A DNA stretch of 39,784 bases from Bacteroidales bacterium (GTDB lineage: Bacteria; Bacteroidota; Bacteroidia; Bacteroidales; UBA7960), in NCBI GenBank assembly GCA_007118495.1, contig SKRM01000038.1:1-39784 (forward strand). Direction: 5' to 3'. Positions 8,566 to 17,577 of the stretch are shown here, in pieces. Each line of letters opens with the position of its first letter. The first letter of the stretch is position 1. The notes below the pieces were generated by a model. The model searched no databases. It saw only the letters and a list, made by a program, of their open reading frames with translations, and was not told where the DNA came from. Both the position numbers and the translations under genes were made by a program.

Positions 8566-11328
8566 TTAAATCACCACATTGACAATTTTTCCCGGTACAA
8601 CAATGACCTTTTTTGGGTCTTTGCCCTGTAACCATTTTGCCGCTTCAGGTGCACTGAGTGCCGCTCTTTCAACTTCTTCTTTGCTGCTGTTGCTTGGCAA
8701 TTCAAGCTTAAACCGTGTCTTTCCATTAAACGATACCGGATAAACCACAACATCATCGGTCACAAGCTTTTCATCCCAATCAGGAAATGATGACAGGGCA
8801 ACACTTTCTTTGTGTCCAAGAATATGCCACAACTCTTCGCCAATATGTGGGGCAAAAGACGAAATCATCACCGCCAATGGCTCAAGCACCTCACGTTTAC
8901 TACATTGCAGCTCTGTAAGCTCATTTACACACACCATAAAAGCACTTACTGCCGTGTTAAAAGAAAAACGTTCAATGTCACCACTTACTTTCTGAATGGT
9001 CTTGTGCAATATCTTCAGTTCTTTTTCTGAGGCGGGTTCTTCTGATATGTGCACATTATTGCCACGGTCATGGTACAAGCGCCAAAGTTTGCGGATAAAC
9101 CTGAAAACGCCTTCAATGCCTTTGGTGTCCCAGGGTTTGGCCTGTTCAACCGGGCCAAGGAACATTTCATAAAGCCTCAGGGTGTCGGCGCCGTATTTTT
9201 CAATAAGATCGTCGGGATTAACCACATTGTGGAATGATTTTGACATCTTTTCAATTTCCCACCCACAAATGTATTTGCCATCTTCAAGAATGAATTCGGC
9301 ATCACTGAATTCAGGGTTCCATTTCCTGAAAGCTTCCAGATCAAGCACATCTTTATCTACGATGTTCACATCAACATGGATGGGCATGGTATCATACGCC
9401 TCTTTGAGGTTGAGCGAAACGAATGTATTGGTTCCTTTTACGCGATACACAAAATTTGACCTGCCCTGAATCATTCCCTGATTGATCAGCTTTTTAAAGG
9501 GCTCCTCTTTTTTCACCACCCCGATATCATAAAGAAACTTATTCCAGAATCTGGCATAAATCAAATGGCCGGTGGCATGCTCAGAGCCACCCACGTACAG
9601 GTCAACGTCCTGCCAGTATGATACCGCTTCATCTGATACCAGCTGGTTATTGTTGGCAGCATCCATATACCTGATATAATACGCACTTGAACCGGCAAAT
9701 CCAGGCATGGTGTTACACTCAAGGGGATAACCATCTTTGGTCTGCCATTTCTTTGCACGTGCAAGTGGTGGTTCACCTGTTTCGGTAGGCAGGTATTTAT
9801 CAACCGGAGGCAATTCAAGAGGCAAATCCGACTCTGGCAACACGTAGGGCACACCTTCTTTGTAATACACCGGGAATGGTTCGCCCCAATACCTTTGGCG
9901 GCTGAAAATGGCATCTCTGAGCCGGAAGTTCACCTTGCCCTGCCCGATGCCTTTGAATTCAAGTTTACGAATCACTGCCCTGATGGCTTCCTTAACCTCC
10001 ATCCCATCCATAAACCCGCTGTTCATCATCTTTCCTTCTGTGGCGTCATAAGATTCTTCGGCCACATCTCCACCGCTAACCACCTGTACAATGGGCAGCC
10101 CAAAATGCCTGGCAAAAGCATGGTCCCGGCTGTCATGGCCAGGAACAGCCATAATGGCCCCTGTGCCATATCCAGCCAAAACGTATTCAGCAATATAAAT
10201 GGGGATGTCTTGACCAGAAAAGGGATGCACTGCAAATGCCCCCGTAAACTGCCCCGAGACAGTCTTCACCTCAGTCATTCGTTCCCGGTCAGATTTGCTT
10301 CCGGCAACCTTTACATATTCGGCCACCTGCTGCCTGTATGCTTCGGTGGTGATTTTCTCCACAAGTTCGTGTTCTGGTGAAAGCACCATAAAGGTGGCCC
10401 CAAAAACTGTATCCGGCCTTGTGGTAAACACTTCGATAGACTCCTGGTGGTGTTTTACCCCAAAAAATATGGTAGATCCTTCAGAGCGGCCAATCCAGTT
10501 ACGCTGAATTTCCTTGAGCGAATCACTCCAGTCAATCTCCTCCAAACCGGCAAGCAATCGTTCTGCATAAGCAGTAATGCGCAAGAACCACTGCTTCATC
10601 TTTTTTCGCACAACAGGATGACCCCCACGAACCGAAAAACCCTCGCGGACCTCATCGTTGGCAAGTACCGTACCCAACCTGGGACACCAGTTTACCAGGG
10701 TATCGCTAAGGTAGGCGAGACGGTAATGCATCAGCACATCCTGCTTTTCTCCTTCATCCATTTTTAGCCACTCAACAGCGGTAAACTCAGGCACAAAACC
10801 ACAGGCTGCATCCACGTCAACATTTCCGCTGCGGCCGAAAATCTTTGCCAAATCACTGACAGGTTCAGCCCTGGCCGTCTTATTATTGTAATAATGGTTA
10901 AAAAGCTTGATAAATGTCCACTGTGTCCATTTGTAATAGGAAGGATCGCAGGTTCTGACCTCTCTGTCCCAGTCATAGCTAAAACCAATCCTGTCAAGTT
11001 GTTCTCTGTACCTTTTTATATTCTTTTCAGTGGTAACGGCCGGATGCTGACCTGTCTGAATAGCATATTGCTCTGCCGGCAGACCATATGCATCATAGCC
11101 CATGGGATGCAGCACATTAAAACCCTTCTGCCTTTTATAGCGACTGAAAATATCCGAGGCAATATAACCCAGGGGATGTCCAACATGCAAACCCGCGCCT
11201 GATGGATACGGGAACATATCCAGCACATAATACTTGGGCCTGTCATGATCTATGAAAACCCGGTACGTTTTGTTTTCTTTCCAAAACCCCTGCCACTTCT
11301 TTTCAACATCCCTGAAATTATACTCCAT
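8566..11328 (-). CDS. leuS: Leucyl-tRNA synthetase
   Basis: LeuS charges tRNA-Leu. The 920-aa protein has the class I signature HVGH at 48-51 and KMSKS at 694-698. Between them is a complete CP1 editing domain, with [11 protein letters not shown] (threonine-rich) and [19 protein letters not shown] (catalytic Asp region), so mischarged tRNA can be cleared. The C-terminal anticodon-binding and LeuS-specific domains end with [15 protein letters not shown]. Length is usual for Bacteroidota. The start [13 protein letters not shown] is a standard family start. No TAnnTTTG box was found upstream, and the hairpin array lies in its divergent upstream region. Confidence 0.98.
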   Translation of the reverse strand: MEYNFRDVEKKWQGFWKENKTYRVFIDHDRPKYYVLDMFPYPSGAGLHVGHPLGYIASDIFSRYKRQKGFNVLHPMGYDAYGLPAEQYAIQTGQHPAVTTEKNIKRYREQLDRIGFSYDWDREVRTCDPSYYKWTQWTFIKLFNHYYNNKTARAEPVSDLAKIFGRSGNVDVDAACGFVPEFTAVEWLKMDEGEKQDVLMHYRLAYLSDTLVNWCPRLGTVLANDEVREGFSVRGGHPVVRKKMKQWFLRITAYAERLLAGLEEIDWSDSLKEIQRNWIGRSEGSTIFFGVKHHQESIEVFTTRPDTVFGATFMVLSPEHELVEKITTEAYRQQVAEYVKVAGSKSDRERMTEVKTVSGQFTGAFAVHPFSGQDIPIYIAEYVLAGYGTGAIMAVPGHDSRDHAFARHFGLPIVQVVSGGDVAEESYDATEGKMMNSGFMDGMEVKEAIRAVIRKLEFKGIGQGKVNFRLRDAIFSRQRYWGEPFPVYYKEGVPYVLPESDLPLELPPVDKYLPTETGEPPLARAKKWQTKDGYPLECNTMPGFAGSSAYYIRYMDAANNNQLVSDEAVSYWQDVDLYVGGSEHATGHLIYARFWNKFLYDIGVVKKEEPFKKLINQGMIQGRSNFVYRVKGTNTFVSLNLKEAYDTMPIHVDVNIVDKDVLDLEAFRKWNPEFSDAEFILEDGKYICGWEIEKMSKSFHNVVNPDDLIEKYGADTLRLYEMFLGPVEQAKPWDTKGIEGVFRFIRKLWRLYHDRGNNVHISEEPASEKELKILHKTIQKVSGDIERFSFNTAVSAFMVCVNELTELQCSKREVLEPLAVMISSFAPHIGEELWHILGHKESVALSSFPDWDEKLVTDDVVVYPVSFNGKTRFKLELPSNSSKEEVERAALSAPEAAKWLQGKDPKKVIVVPGKIVNVVI

Positions 11329-11379
11329 AAAAATTTAGTTTTAAAATAATTACCCCAAAAAAAACTCCAACCTCCAACC

Positions 11380-11557
11380 GCGAAGCCCCTCCGGGGCTGA
11401 GCCAACTGCACGGAGCGCAGCGACGTGCCAACAGCGAGGCGCCCCGCGCCGAGCCTAACAGCCCGAGGCGCAGCCGAGGGCATAACAGCGAGGCACCCCG
11501 CACCGAGCCCAACCGCACGGAGCGCAGCGACGTGCTAACCACGAGGCGCAACGTGCC
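11380..11557 (+). repeat. Array of small GC-rich hairpins, about 27-bp period
   Basis: Six well-formed units begin at 11380, 11408, 11434, 11461, 11488 and 11515, and a degenerate seventh occupies about 11540-11557. Each unit is 21-23 bp: an outer stem arm of 2-5 bp, GA, an inner stem arm of 2-6 bp, a 3-base loop, the inner arm, GA, and the outer arm. Inner cores are AGCCCC-TCC-GGGGCT (unit 1), GC-GCA-GC (units 2 and 6), GGCGC-CCC-GCGCC (3), GGC-GCA-GCC (4) and GGCAC-CCC-GCACC (5, two mismatches). Units 2 and 6 are identical. Linkers of 5-6 bp are CAACT, CAACA, CTAACA, ATAACA and CCAACC. This fills most of the 331-bp gap between leuS and mutA. Confidence 0.9.
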
Positions 11558-11602
11558 AGGCATATTGACCTGCGAATTTACTAAATGTTCCCTTTTTTAT
11601 TG

Positions 11603-11610
11603 TAATTTTG
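11603..11610 (+). promoter_or_regulatory. Bacteroidota -7 box for mutA
   Basis: TAATTTTG is a full TAnnTTTG match. The predicted start near 11617 gives a leader of about 43 nt. The hairpin array therefore lies upstream of, not within, the mutA transcript. Confidence 0.6.
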
Positions 11611-11659
11611 GGGCGTTTTTACCATAATACAAGCCAAGAACTACAAAATACAATACATT

Positions 11660-13510
11660 ATGGACCAAGAAAAAAAGTCCGGATTATTTCAAGACTTTCC
11701 GGCCATTTCTACCAAAGAATGGGAAGAAAAGATCCACGCTGATTTGAAAGGGGCCGACTACGAAAAGCGCCTGGTCTGGAAAACACCCGAAGGCCTGGCC
11801 GTTCAGCCCTATTATCGGAGCGAGCATCTGGAAAATTTGCCCCATATGGGCATCCTGCCGGGTGAAGCACCATATGTCAGGGGCCACAAAATAAAAAATA
11901 ACGACTGGGAGATCCGCCAGGATTTTGAAGAGCCAGATCTGGCCAAAGCCAATGAGCTGGCTACAAATGCCATCTCAAAGGGAGCCGAGTCAGTGGGTAT
12001 TAATGCTTCAGAAGTAGAATCAAAAGACAACCTGAAGAGTTTGCTCAATGGCATCGATCCTGAAAAAACACCCATTCACTTTATCCACGGTAAAAATTAC
12101 CCGGAACTATTCGGTCAACTTTGCGAACTGCACCCGTCAGCAAATGTCAGAGGTTCGCTCAACTTTGATCCCCTGGGCTACTACCTGTTATATGGAAAGT
12201 TTTACGAGACAGCTGATTCAAACATGGAAGATGCAAAAAAACTGATCCATTCAGCAAAAAAAGACAAACCAGGTTTCAGGGTTGTTACTATCAACGGACA
12301 GCATTACCATAATGCAGGCGCAAGCATCGTTCAGGAGTTGGCATTCTCGCTGGCTCAGGCTTCAGAATACCTTGCCGGATTAACCAAAAAAGGATTAAGT
12401 GCTGATGATATTGCTCCGTTTATACAGTTTACCCTGGCCACAGGATCAAACTATTTTATGGAAATTGCCAAGTTCAGGGCCGTTAAATTGCTTTGGGCCT
12501 CTATACTTGAAGCATATGGAATAAGCGACCCAGGCCTGTCTAAGATCAATCTGCATGCGGTAACATCAAACTGGAATAAGTCAGTATATGATCCTTATGT
12601 GAACATGCTGCGCACATCAACCGAAGCCATGGCAGCTGCCATAGGCGGAGTAGAAAGCATGACTGTCAACCCGTTTGATACCAGTTTCAAAAAACCTGAC
12701 AAATTCTCATTGCGTATTGCCCGCAACCAGCAGATTGTCCTTAAGCATGAGGCCTATTTCAACAAGGTTGCTGACCCGGCCGCCGGATCATATTATGTTG
12801 AAAATCTTACGCACTCCATTGCAGAGGCAGCCTGGAAACTATTTGTTGAAGCAGAAGAAATGGGTGGGTTCATCAAAGCCGTCGAAAAGGGATTTATCGG
12901 CCAGCAAATCGAGGCAACCTGCCAGCGCAGAGACATTGACATTGCCATGCGGAAGCAAGTGTTTGTTGGAACAAACCTCTATCCAAACACTTCAGAGCGC
13001 ATGCTTGACAAGGTAACGCCCACCGCCAAACTTACTGACCTGTCAGGATTACGTCAGTACAGAGGGCCACAGGCATTTGAAGCCATCAGGATGGCGGTTG
13101 AGAATCATGAAGCCAAAGGATTTACAACACCCAAAGTATTCATGTTCACCTTTGGAAATCCGGCCATGCGTAAGGCGAGAGCCACTTTCGCATCCAACTT
13201 TTTTGGGGTGGCAGGTTATGAAATTATTGACAATCTCGGATTTACCGATCTGAACAAGGGCGTTGAATCAGCACTTGCTTCAGGAGCACAGATTGTTGTA
13301 CTTTGCAGCAGTGACGAAGAATATGCTGACATGGTCAGTGCCGCCACCAGTATCAAAGAGCAGTCACCTTCTACGCAAGTTGTGGTAGCCGGAAACCCCA
13401 AAGAACTCATTGAAAAGCTTCGTGAAGCGGGCGTTGATGACTTTATCCATATCCGCACCAACGTGCTTGATTCTCTTACCCACTACAACGAGAAGCTGGA
13501 GATTGCCTAA
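11660..13510 (+). CDS. mutA: Methylmalonyl-CoA mutase small (beta) subunit
   Basis: This is the non-catalytic partner of the heterodimeric mutase that interconverts succinyl-CoA and (R)-methylmalonyl-CoA. The 616-aa protein keeps the TIM-barrel half and a degenerate B12-like C-terminal domain. At the position of the cobalamin-ligand motif DxHxxG it reads FTFGNPAMRKARATF and has no histidine, as expected for the small subunit. The start is MDQEKKSGLFQDFPAIS, with the family motif KEWEEKIHADLKGADYEKRLVWKT. The catalytic subunit follows by 33 bp. In Bacteroidota this enzyme feeds propionate production during succinate fermentation, or propionate and amino-acid use; the direction cannot be told from the window. 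Confidence 0.96.
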   Translation: MDQEKKSGLFQDFPAISTKEWEEKIHADLKGADYEKRLVWKTPEGLAVQPYYRSEHLENLPHMGILPGEAPYVRGHKIKNNDWEIRQDFEEPDLAKANELATNAISKGAESVGINASEVESKDNLKSLLNGIDPEKTPIHFIHGKNYPELFGQLCELHPSANVRGSLNFDPLGYYLLYGKFYETADSNMEDAKKLIHSAKKDKPGFRVVTINGQHYHNAGASIVQELAFSLAQASEYLAGLTKKGLSADDIAPFIQFTLATGSNYFMEIAKFRAVKLLWASILEAYGISDPGLSKINLHAVTSNWNKSVYDPYVNMLRTSTEAMAAAIGGVESMTVNPFDTSFKKPDKFSLRIARNQQIVLKHEAYFNKVADPAAGSYYVENLTHSIAEAAWKLFVEAEEMGGFIKAVEKGFIGQQIEATCQRRDIDIAMRKQVFVGTNLYPNTSERMLDKVTPTAKLTDLSGLRQYRGPQAFEAIRMAVENHEAKGFTTPKVFMFTFGNPAMRKARATFASNFFGVAGYEIIDNLGFTDLNKGVESALASGAQIVVLCSSDEEYADMVSAATSIKEQSPSTQVVVAGNPKELIEKLREAGVDDFIHIRTNVLDSLTHYNEKLEIA

Positions 13511-13543
13511 ACCATTATTTCATTGACTTCAAAAAACAAGCAT

Positions 13544-15697
13544 ATGCGACCAGATTTTAAAAATAGTCCATTCAAGCCTAACAAAAAGAAACCAGGAGAT
13601 CATAAGGCATGGGAGGAACAGCAGAAGATCAATTCATGCTGGCAAACGGGCGAAAAAATATCCGTCAAGTCTGTATATGGCCCTGACGACCTGCTTAACA
13701 TGGAACACCTGAATTATGCAGCCGGTCTGGCTCCTTACCTGCGCGGACCTTACAGCACCATGTATGTCATGAAGCCATGGACCATCCGCCAGTACGCCGG
13801 GTTCTCTACCGCCGAAGAATCCAATGCATTTTATCGCCGCAACCTGGCAGCCGGGCAAAAAGGTCTTTCTGTTGCCTTTGACCTGGCTACACACCGTGGT
13901 TATGACTCTGACCATGAAAGAGTAGTCGGTGATGTGGGTAAGGCAGGTGTTGCCATCGACTCCATCCTTGATATGAAGATCCTTTTTGACGATATCCCAC
14001 TTGACAAAATGTCTGTTTCAATGACCATGAACGGGGCTGTCTTGCCCATCATGGCCTTCTATATAGTAGCTGCCGAAGAACAGGGCGTTTCAATGGAACA
14101 ACTCAGCGGGACAATCCAAAATGATATCCTCAAAGAGTTTATGGTCAGGAACACCTACATTTACCCGCCGCTTCCGTCAATGAAGATTATTGCAGACATC
14201 TTTGAGTTCACCTCTAAAAACATGCCCCGCTTCAACTCCATTTCCATTAGCGGATATCATATGCAAGAAGCAGGTGCAACCTGCGACATTGAACTTGCCT
14301 ATACCCTGGCCGACGGACTTGAATACCTGCGCACAGGTGTCAATGCCGGTATGGATATTGATGCGTTCGCTCCCCGTTTATCATTTTTCTGGGCCATTGG
14401 GATGAACCATTTCATGGAAATTGCAAAAATGCGTGCAGCCAGAATGCTCTGGGCCAAATTGGTGAAACAATTCAATCCGAAGAACCCAAAATCGTTGGCA
14501 CTGCGCACCCACTCACAAACATCAGGATGGAGTCTTACGGAACAAGATCCCTTCAACAATGTGACCCGCACTTGCGTAGAAGCCATGGGGGCTGTCCTTG
14601 GCCACACCCAGTCGCTACACACCAATGCCCTTGATGAGGCCATTGCATTGCCAACTGACTTCTCGGCACGTATTGCAAGAAATACCCAGTTGTACATTCA
14701 GGAAGAAACAAATGTGACCAAAGCCATTGATCCATGGGCAGGCTCCTACTATGTTGAAGCCCTCACCCATGAAATCGCACAGCGCGCCTGGGAACATATC
14801 CAGGAAATTGAAAGCCTGGGTGGCATGGCCAAGGCAGTTGAAACCGGTGTGCCCAAAATGCGCATAGAAGAGGCAGCTGCCCGCAAGCAGGCACGTATTG
14901 ACAGTGGTAAAGACATCATTGTCGGCGTAAACAAATACCGCCTTGAAAAAGAAGATCCAATTGACATCCTTGACGTAGACAATACCGCTGTGCGGGCATC
15001 GCAGATCAAACGCCTTGAAAAGCTGCGCGCAGAGCGTAATAATGACGAGGTACAGCAGGCTCTTGACGCCATTACAAAGGCATGTGAAGCCGGAACAGGG
15101 AACCTGTTGGAGCTGGCAGTAGATGCAGCCCGCAAAAGGGCCTCACTGGGAGAAATCTCCCTTGCCTGTGAAAAGGCATTTGGCCGATATCAGGCTGTTA
15201 TACGTTCAATATCAGGAGTATACTCTATGGAAATCGAAAACAATGACAGTTTTGCCAAGGCCAGGGCCATGGCAGACGACTTTGCCAGGTTAGAAGGTCG
15301 CAGACCCCGTATAATGATTGCAAAAATGGGGCAAGACGGCCATGACAGAGGCGCTAAGGTAGTTGCCACAGCCTATGCCGATATTGGTTTTGACGTCGAT
15401 ATGGGGCCATTGTTCCAGACTCCGAAAGAAGCCGCCAGGCAGGCCGTGGAAAATGACGTACATATTGTTGGGGTATCAAGTTTGGCAGCCGGTCACAAAG
15501 TACTGGCTCCCCAGATTATTGAAGAACTCAAAAACCTTAAACGTGATGATATCATGGTTATCGTTGGCGGAGTAATTCCACCGCAAGATTACCAATTTCT
15601 TTACGATGCAGGAGTTGTGGGTGTATTCGGGCCCGGAACCGTCATTGCCGATGCAGCCATTAAAATGTTGTCGATACTTCTTGAGTCAAGAAGTTAA
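13544..15697 (+). CDS. mutB: Methylmalonyl-CoA mutase large (alpha) subunit
   Basis: This is the catalytic, adenosylcobalamin-binding subunit. Starting at ATG 13544 gives 717 aa; an upstream in-frame TTG at 13523 would add only seven residues and is less likely. The N-terminal barrel has [15 protein letters not shown] (CoA-tunnel and active-site Tyr region) and [17 protein letters not shown]. The C-terminal Rossmann-like domain carries the cobalamin motif DGHDRG at 598-603, with H600 as the cobalt ligand, and the later [10 protein letters not shown] and GPGTV segments. No epimerase, MeaB/ArgK chaperone or carboxylase gene is in the window. A bidirectional terminator follows. Confidence 0.98.
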   Translation: MRPDFKNSPFKPNKKKPGDHKAWEEQQKINSCWQTGEKISVKSVYGPDDLLNMEHLNYAAGLAPYLRGPYSTMYVMKPWTIRQYAGFSTAEESNAFYRRNLAAGQKGLSVAFDLATHRGYDSDHERVVGDVGKAGVAIDSILDMKILFDDIPLDKMSVSMTMNGAVLPIMAFYIVAAEEQGVSMEQLSGTIQNDILKEFMVRNTYIYPPLPSMKIIADIFEFTSKNMPRFNSISISGYHMQEAGATCDIELAYTLADGLEYLRTGVNAGMDIDAFAPRLSFFWAIGMNHFMEIAKMRAARMLWAKLVKQFNPKNPKSLALRTHSQTSGWSLTEQDPFNNVTRTCVEAMGAVLGHTQSLHTNALDEAIALPTDFSARIARNTQLYIQEETNVTKAIDPWAGSYYVEALTHEIAQRAWEHIQEIESLGGMAKAVETGVPKMRIEEAAARKQARIDSGKDIIVGVNKYRLEKEDPIDILDVDNTAVRASQIKRLEKLRAERNNDEVQQALDAITKACEAGTGNLLELAVDAARKRASLGEISLACEKAFGRYQAVIRSISGVYSMEIENNDSFAKARAMADDFARLEGRRPRIMIAKMGQDGHDRGAKVVATAYADIGFDVDMGPLFQTPKEAARQAVENDVHIVGVSSLAAGHKVLAPQIIEELKNLKRDDIMVIVGGVIPPQDYQFLYDAGVVGVFGPGTVIADAAIKMLSILLESRS

Positions 15698-15717
15698 CCA
15701 CAACACAAAAACCCTTG

Positions 15718-15737
15718 CTGCGCTGCACAAAGCGCAG
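15718..15737. repeat. Hairpin after mutB resembling an array unit
   Basis: CTGCGCT pairs with AGCGCAG around GCACAA. The 15-mer CTGCACAAAGCGCAG (15723-15737) differs at two positions from CTGCACGGAGCGCAG at 11406-11420 in the hairpin array. It may be a decayed relative or a coincidence. Confidence 0.4.
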
Positions 15738-15746
15738 ACAGCAAAC

Positions 15747-15780
15747 AAAAAAACACCCGGTTAAATGCCGGGTGTTTTTG
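15747..15780. terminator. Bidirectional terminator between mutB and the TonB-C-like gene
   Basis: AACACCCGG pairs with CCGGGTGTT around TTAAATG. An A run precedes it and a T run follows, so it can serve both convergent genes. Confidence 0.93.
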
Positions 15781-15798
15781 TTCTGAAGCAAAAAATTC

Positions 15799-16395
15799 TT
15801 ACTTCATAACCAGCCTGTACCTCAGCGTGGTTTCCCCTTCGGCTGATTGAACAGTTTGGCCGCTGAGCTTATTCAGCCTCGCTTCCAGCTGAGAGACCAA
15901 CTGATTGTTTCTTCCCCATACACGGATATCCTCAATAACTCCGGCCTCATTGGTCTTTACCATCACATTGGCAGTACCCTGAAGGCTGCTTCCTTCAAAA
16001 GACAGCATTTCGTTGCGGATAATCTGGTCAAAAGGTAAGCTTACAGGTTCGCTGTCGCTCATGCGAAAAACCAGTCGATATGCACCATCGGCCGATTCAG
16101 CAGGAATCTCTGACATGCGCCGTGTTTTCAGTTTCAGCTGCCTTTCAACATAAGATGCCAATCTGGGTTCATTACCCCATACTTTTACTCCGGCAACAGA
16201 TCCATTTTCATCCAGATCAAATACAACATTTACTATGCCTTCAAGCCCGCGCTCAATGGCAAAAGCAGGGTACTGAACAGATTCAATCGCAAGCTCCAGT
16301 GGGGATGCGCTTTGGGGTGTGCGGGCAGAAAGTGATCCTGCGCCTGCAATCATAGCAACCAATAAGGTTGCCATCAATAAAAGCCTTGTTTTCAT
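15799..16395 (-). CDS. Secreted protein with two TonB-C-like half-domains (paralog A)
   Basis: The 198-aa protein has a Sec signal peptide (residues 1-24, SLSA) and two related halves. The first runs from about 37 to 113: YPAFAIERGLEGIVNVVFDL, DENGSVAGVKVWG, then YRLVFRM. This follows the P..A...G.EG.V.V.F...G.V..V.V pattern of the TonB C-terminal domain. The second half (about 124-198) repeats it: GTANVMVKTNEAGVIEDIRVWG, then a helix, then LRYRLVMK. It lacks the N-terminal anchor and proline-rich spacer of a real TonB, so energy transduction is unlikely; a periplasmic or secreted binding or structural role is inferred. A close paralog lies upstream at 16642. Confidence 0.8.
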   Translation of the reverse strand: MKTRLLLMATLLVAMIAGAGSLSARTPQSASPLELAIESVQYPAFAIERGLEGIVNVVFDLDENGSVAGVKVWGNEPRLASYVERQLKLKTRRMSEIPAESADGAYRLVFRMSDSEPVSLPFDQIIRNEMLSFEGSSLQGTANVMVKTNEAGVIEDIRVWGRNNQLVSQLEARLNKLSGQTVQSAEGETTLRYRLVMK

Positions 16396-16517
16396 GTTTT
16401 AATCAATTAAGTTCAATTTTCAAGTTTGCAACTGAGCAGTTACCAATAGTGTGCCAATCAACATATCGTACTGTATTTCTGTTTTTTACATATCTCATCA
16501 GAGACATCACATACATT

Positions 16518-16539
16518 ATTGCGTCCGTATTCGGACAAT
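16518..16539. repeat. Short inverted repeat between the paralogs
   Basis: TCCG and CGGA flank TATT, and outer bases ATTG/CAAT extend the dyad with a 2-base bulge. It lies about 125-145 bp upstream of paralog A and might be an operator. No exact -7 box was found in this interval. Confidence 0.3.
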
Positions 16540-16592
16540 GGTGTTCCAGATGCGAACACAATCGGTTGAATGCTTTACTATCAAGTGAGAAA

Positions 16593-16619
16593 GCCCTCCG
16601 GATAAAAAATCCAAAGGGC
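16593..16619 (-). terminator. Terminator of TonB-C-like paralog B
   Basis: Read on the minus strand, GCCCTTTGGAT pairs with ATCCGGAGGGC (11 bp, two G-U pairs) around a 5-base loop, with an A tract before and a short T tract after. Confidence 0.7.
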
Positions 16620-16641
16620 CTTTTTCTGTGCGTGATTGGTT

Positions 16642-17262
16642 TTACTTCACTACCAGGTCATACCTGAAAATCTGCTCTTTACCAGATTGGTCAAGCACTT
16701 TTCCGTTCAAAGCATTCAGGCGGCTCTGCAAGCGAGATACCATTGCCGCATTTTCACCCCATATGCGCACATCTTCAATCATGCCAAAACCATTGGTTTT
16801 GACAACTACTGAAGCTTTTCCGGTCATGAGACTTTCTTCAATTGAGAACAATTCATTGCGAAGCAATTGTTCAAAATTAAAGCGCTGGGTTGACTGCGCC
16901 ATCATTGTTACAGGTTCAGGGCTCTCCATTCTGAAGGCCACGCGAAACGCCTGAACACCGGCTTCAGCCGATACAACATCTACTTTCCGCAAATTACGCT
17001 TCACATGTCTTTTGACAAAATCAGAAAGCATAGGGTCCTGGCTCCAGGCCTCCATGGCAGTAATCTTTCCGGCAGGTGAAATTTCAAAAGCAACAGTTAC
17101 ATCACCTTCTATATGCCACTCACTCCACGAAGCAGGATAAGGAATGGCCTTGACGAGTTGATCCAACTCGGGGGCAGTCTGGCCAAATTGGGCCGAAAGT
17201 TTTTGGGTGGGGGTCAACAGCATGAGCATCATTGCCCCGATAATCATCAATTTTGTTTTCAT
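16642..17262 (-). CDS. Secreted protein with two TonB-C-like half-domains (paralog B)
   Basis: The 206-aa protein is a paralog of the gene at 15799. It has a Sec signal peptide (cleavage likely after LSA, residue 24). Half one (about 38-111): YPASWSEWHIEGDVTVAFEI, SPAGKITAMEAWS, FRVAFRM. Half two (about 130-206): GKASVVVKTNGFGMIEDVRIWG, a helix with SRLQSRLNAL, then FRYDLVVK. Between them is the shared hinge EPVTM / EPVSL followed by (D/E)Q(I/L)(I/L)RNE. The strong match of hinge and second half between A and B shows that internal duplication preceded gene duplication. The start codon is partly inside a stable hairpin (17261-17306). Own terminator downstream, so A and B are probably separate transcripts. 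Confidence 0.8.
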   Translation of the reverse strand: MKTKLMIIGAMMLMLLTPTQKLSAQFGQTAPELDQLVKAIPYPASWSEWHIEGDVTVAFEISPAGKITAMEAWSQDPMLSDFVKRHVKRNLRKVDVVSAEAGVQAFRVAFRMESPEPVTMMAQSTQRFNFEQLLRNELFSIEESLMTGKASVVVKTNGFGMIEDVRIWGENAAMVSRLQSRLNALNGKVLDQSGKEQIFRYDLVVK

Positions 17263-17306
17263 GGTTTATTTGTTTAAGGGTTTATACCCAAGTGTAAACA
17301 AACCAT
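17261..17306 (-). promoter_or_regulatory. Leader hairpin covering the start codon of paralog B
   Basis: On minus-strand RNA the arm AUGGUUUGUUUA (17306-17295) pairs with UAAAC plus AAACCAU (17276-17272 and 17267-17261), interrupted by one 4-base AAAU bulge. Inside it a second stem GGGU/ACCC closes a 4-base loop. The final AU of the right arm belongs to the AUG start codon. Confidence 0.55.
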
Positions 17307-17331
17307 GTGCCATACTGCTGATTTTCTGCTC

Positions 17332-17349
17332 TTTACGTATTTTTACGTA
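17332..17349. promoter_or_regulatory. Two direct repeats of TTTACGTA, one helical turn apart
   Basis: TTTACGTA occurs at 17332-17339 and 17342-17349, a 10-bp period. Each contains the palindrome TACGTA. The site lies about 70-85 bp upstream of paralog B and about 230 bp upstream of the SPOR gene, so it is a candidate operator. The rest of the 315-bp gap (17263-17577) holds only the hairpin above and the -7 box at 17523. Confidence 0.35.
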
Positions 17350-17522
17350 CTGTCTTTGTTGCTGATAATGCACATATTTTAGTCAAAGAGCCATGCAATA
17401 ATAAACCCTGTTGATTCTGCGTTACTGTATGTCATTTTTACCCATAGAAAGTTTGTTATACCGGCCTGGCATTTTTTACAAAATGAACACAAGGGCATAC
17501 TTCCATGTTGATAAAAAAGACG

Positions 17523-17530
17523 TATTTTTG
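17523..17530 (+). promoter_or_regulatory. Bacteroidota -7 box for the SPOR-hutI-rlmL-pfkA-priA operon
   Basis: TATTTTTG matches TAnnTTTG. The predicted start near 17537 gives a leader of about 41 nt. A properly spaced -33 TTG is not seen. Confidence 0.5.
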
Positions 17531-17577
17531 CCCAGTATGAACCCTATACAAACCACAAATTTAAAGCCGCAACTCTT

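Noticed and set aside
11380-11557. CRISPR array
   Set aside because: The period is only 27 bp including the linker, the units differ from one another, there are no unique 30-bp spacers, and no cas gene is nearby.
11250-11563. Minus-strand ORFs through the hairpin array
   Set aside because: They arise from the GC-rich, repetitive composition; two overlapping frames stay open, neither resembles a protein family, and they overlap leuS.
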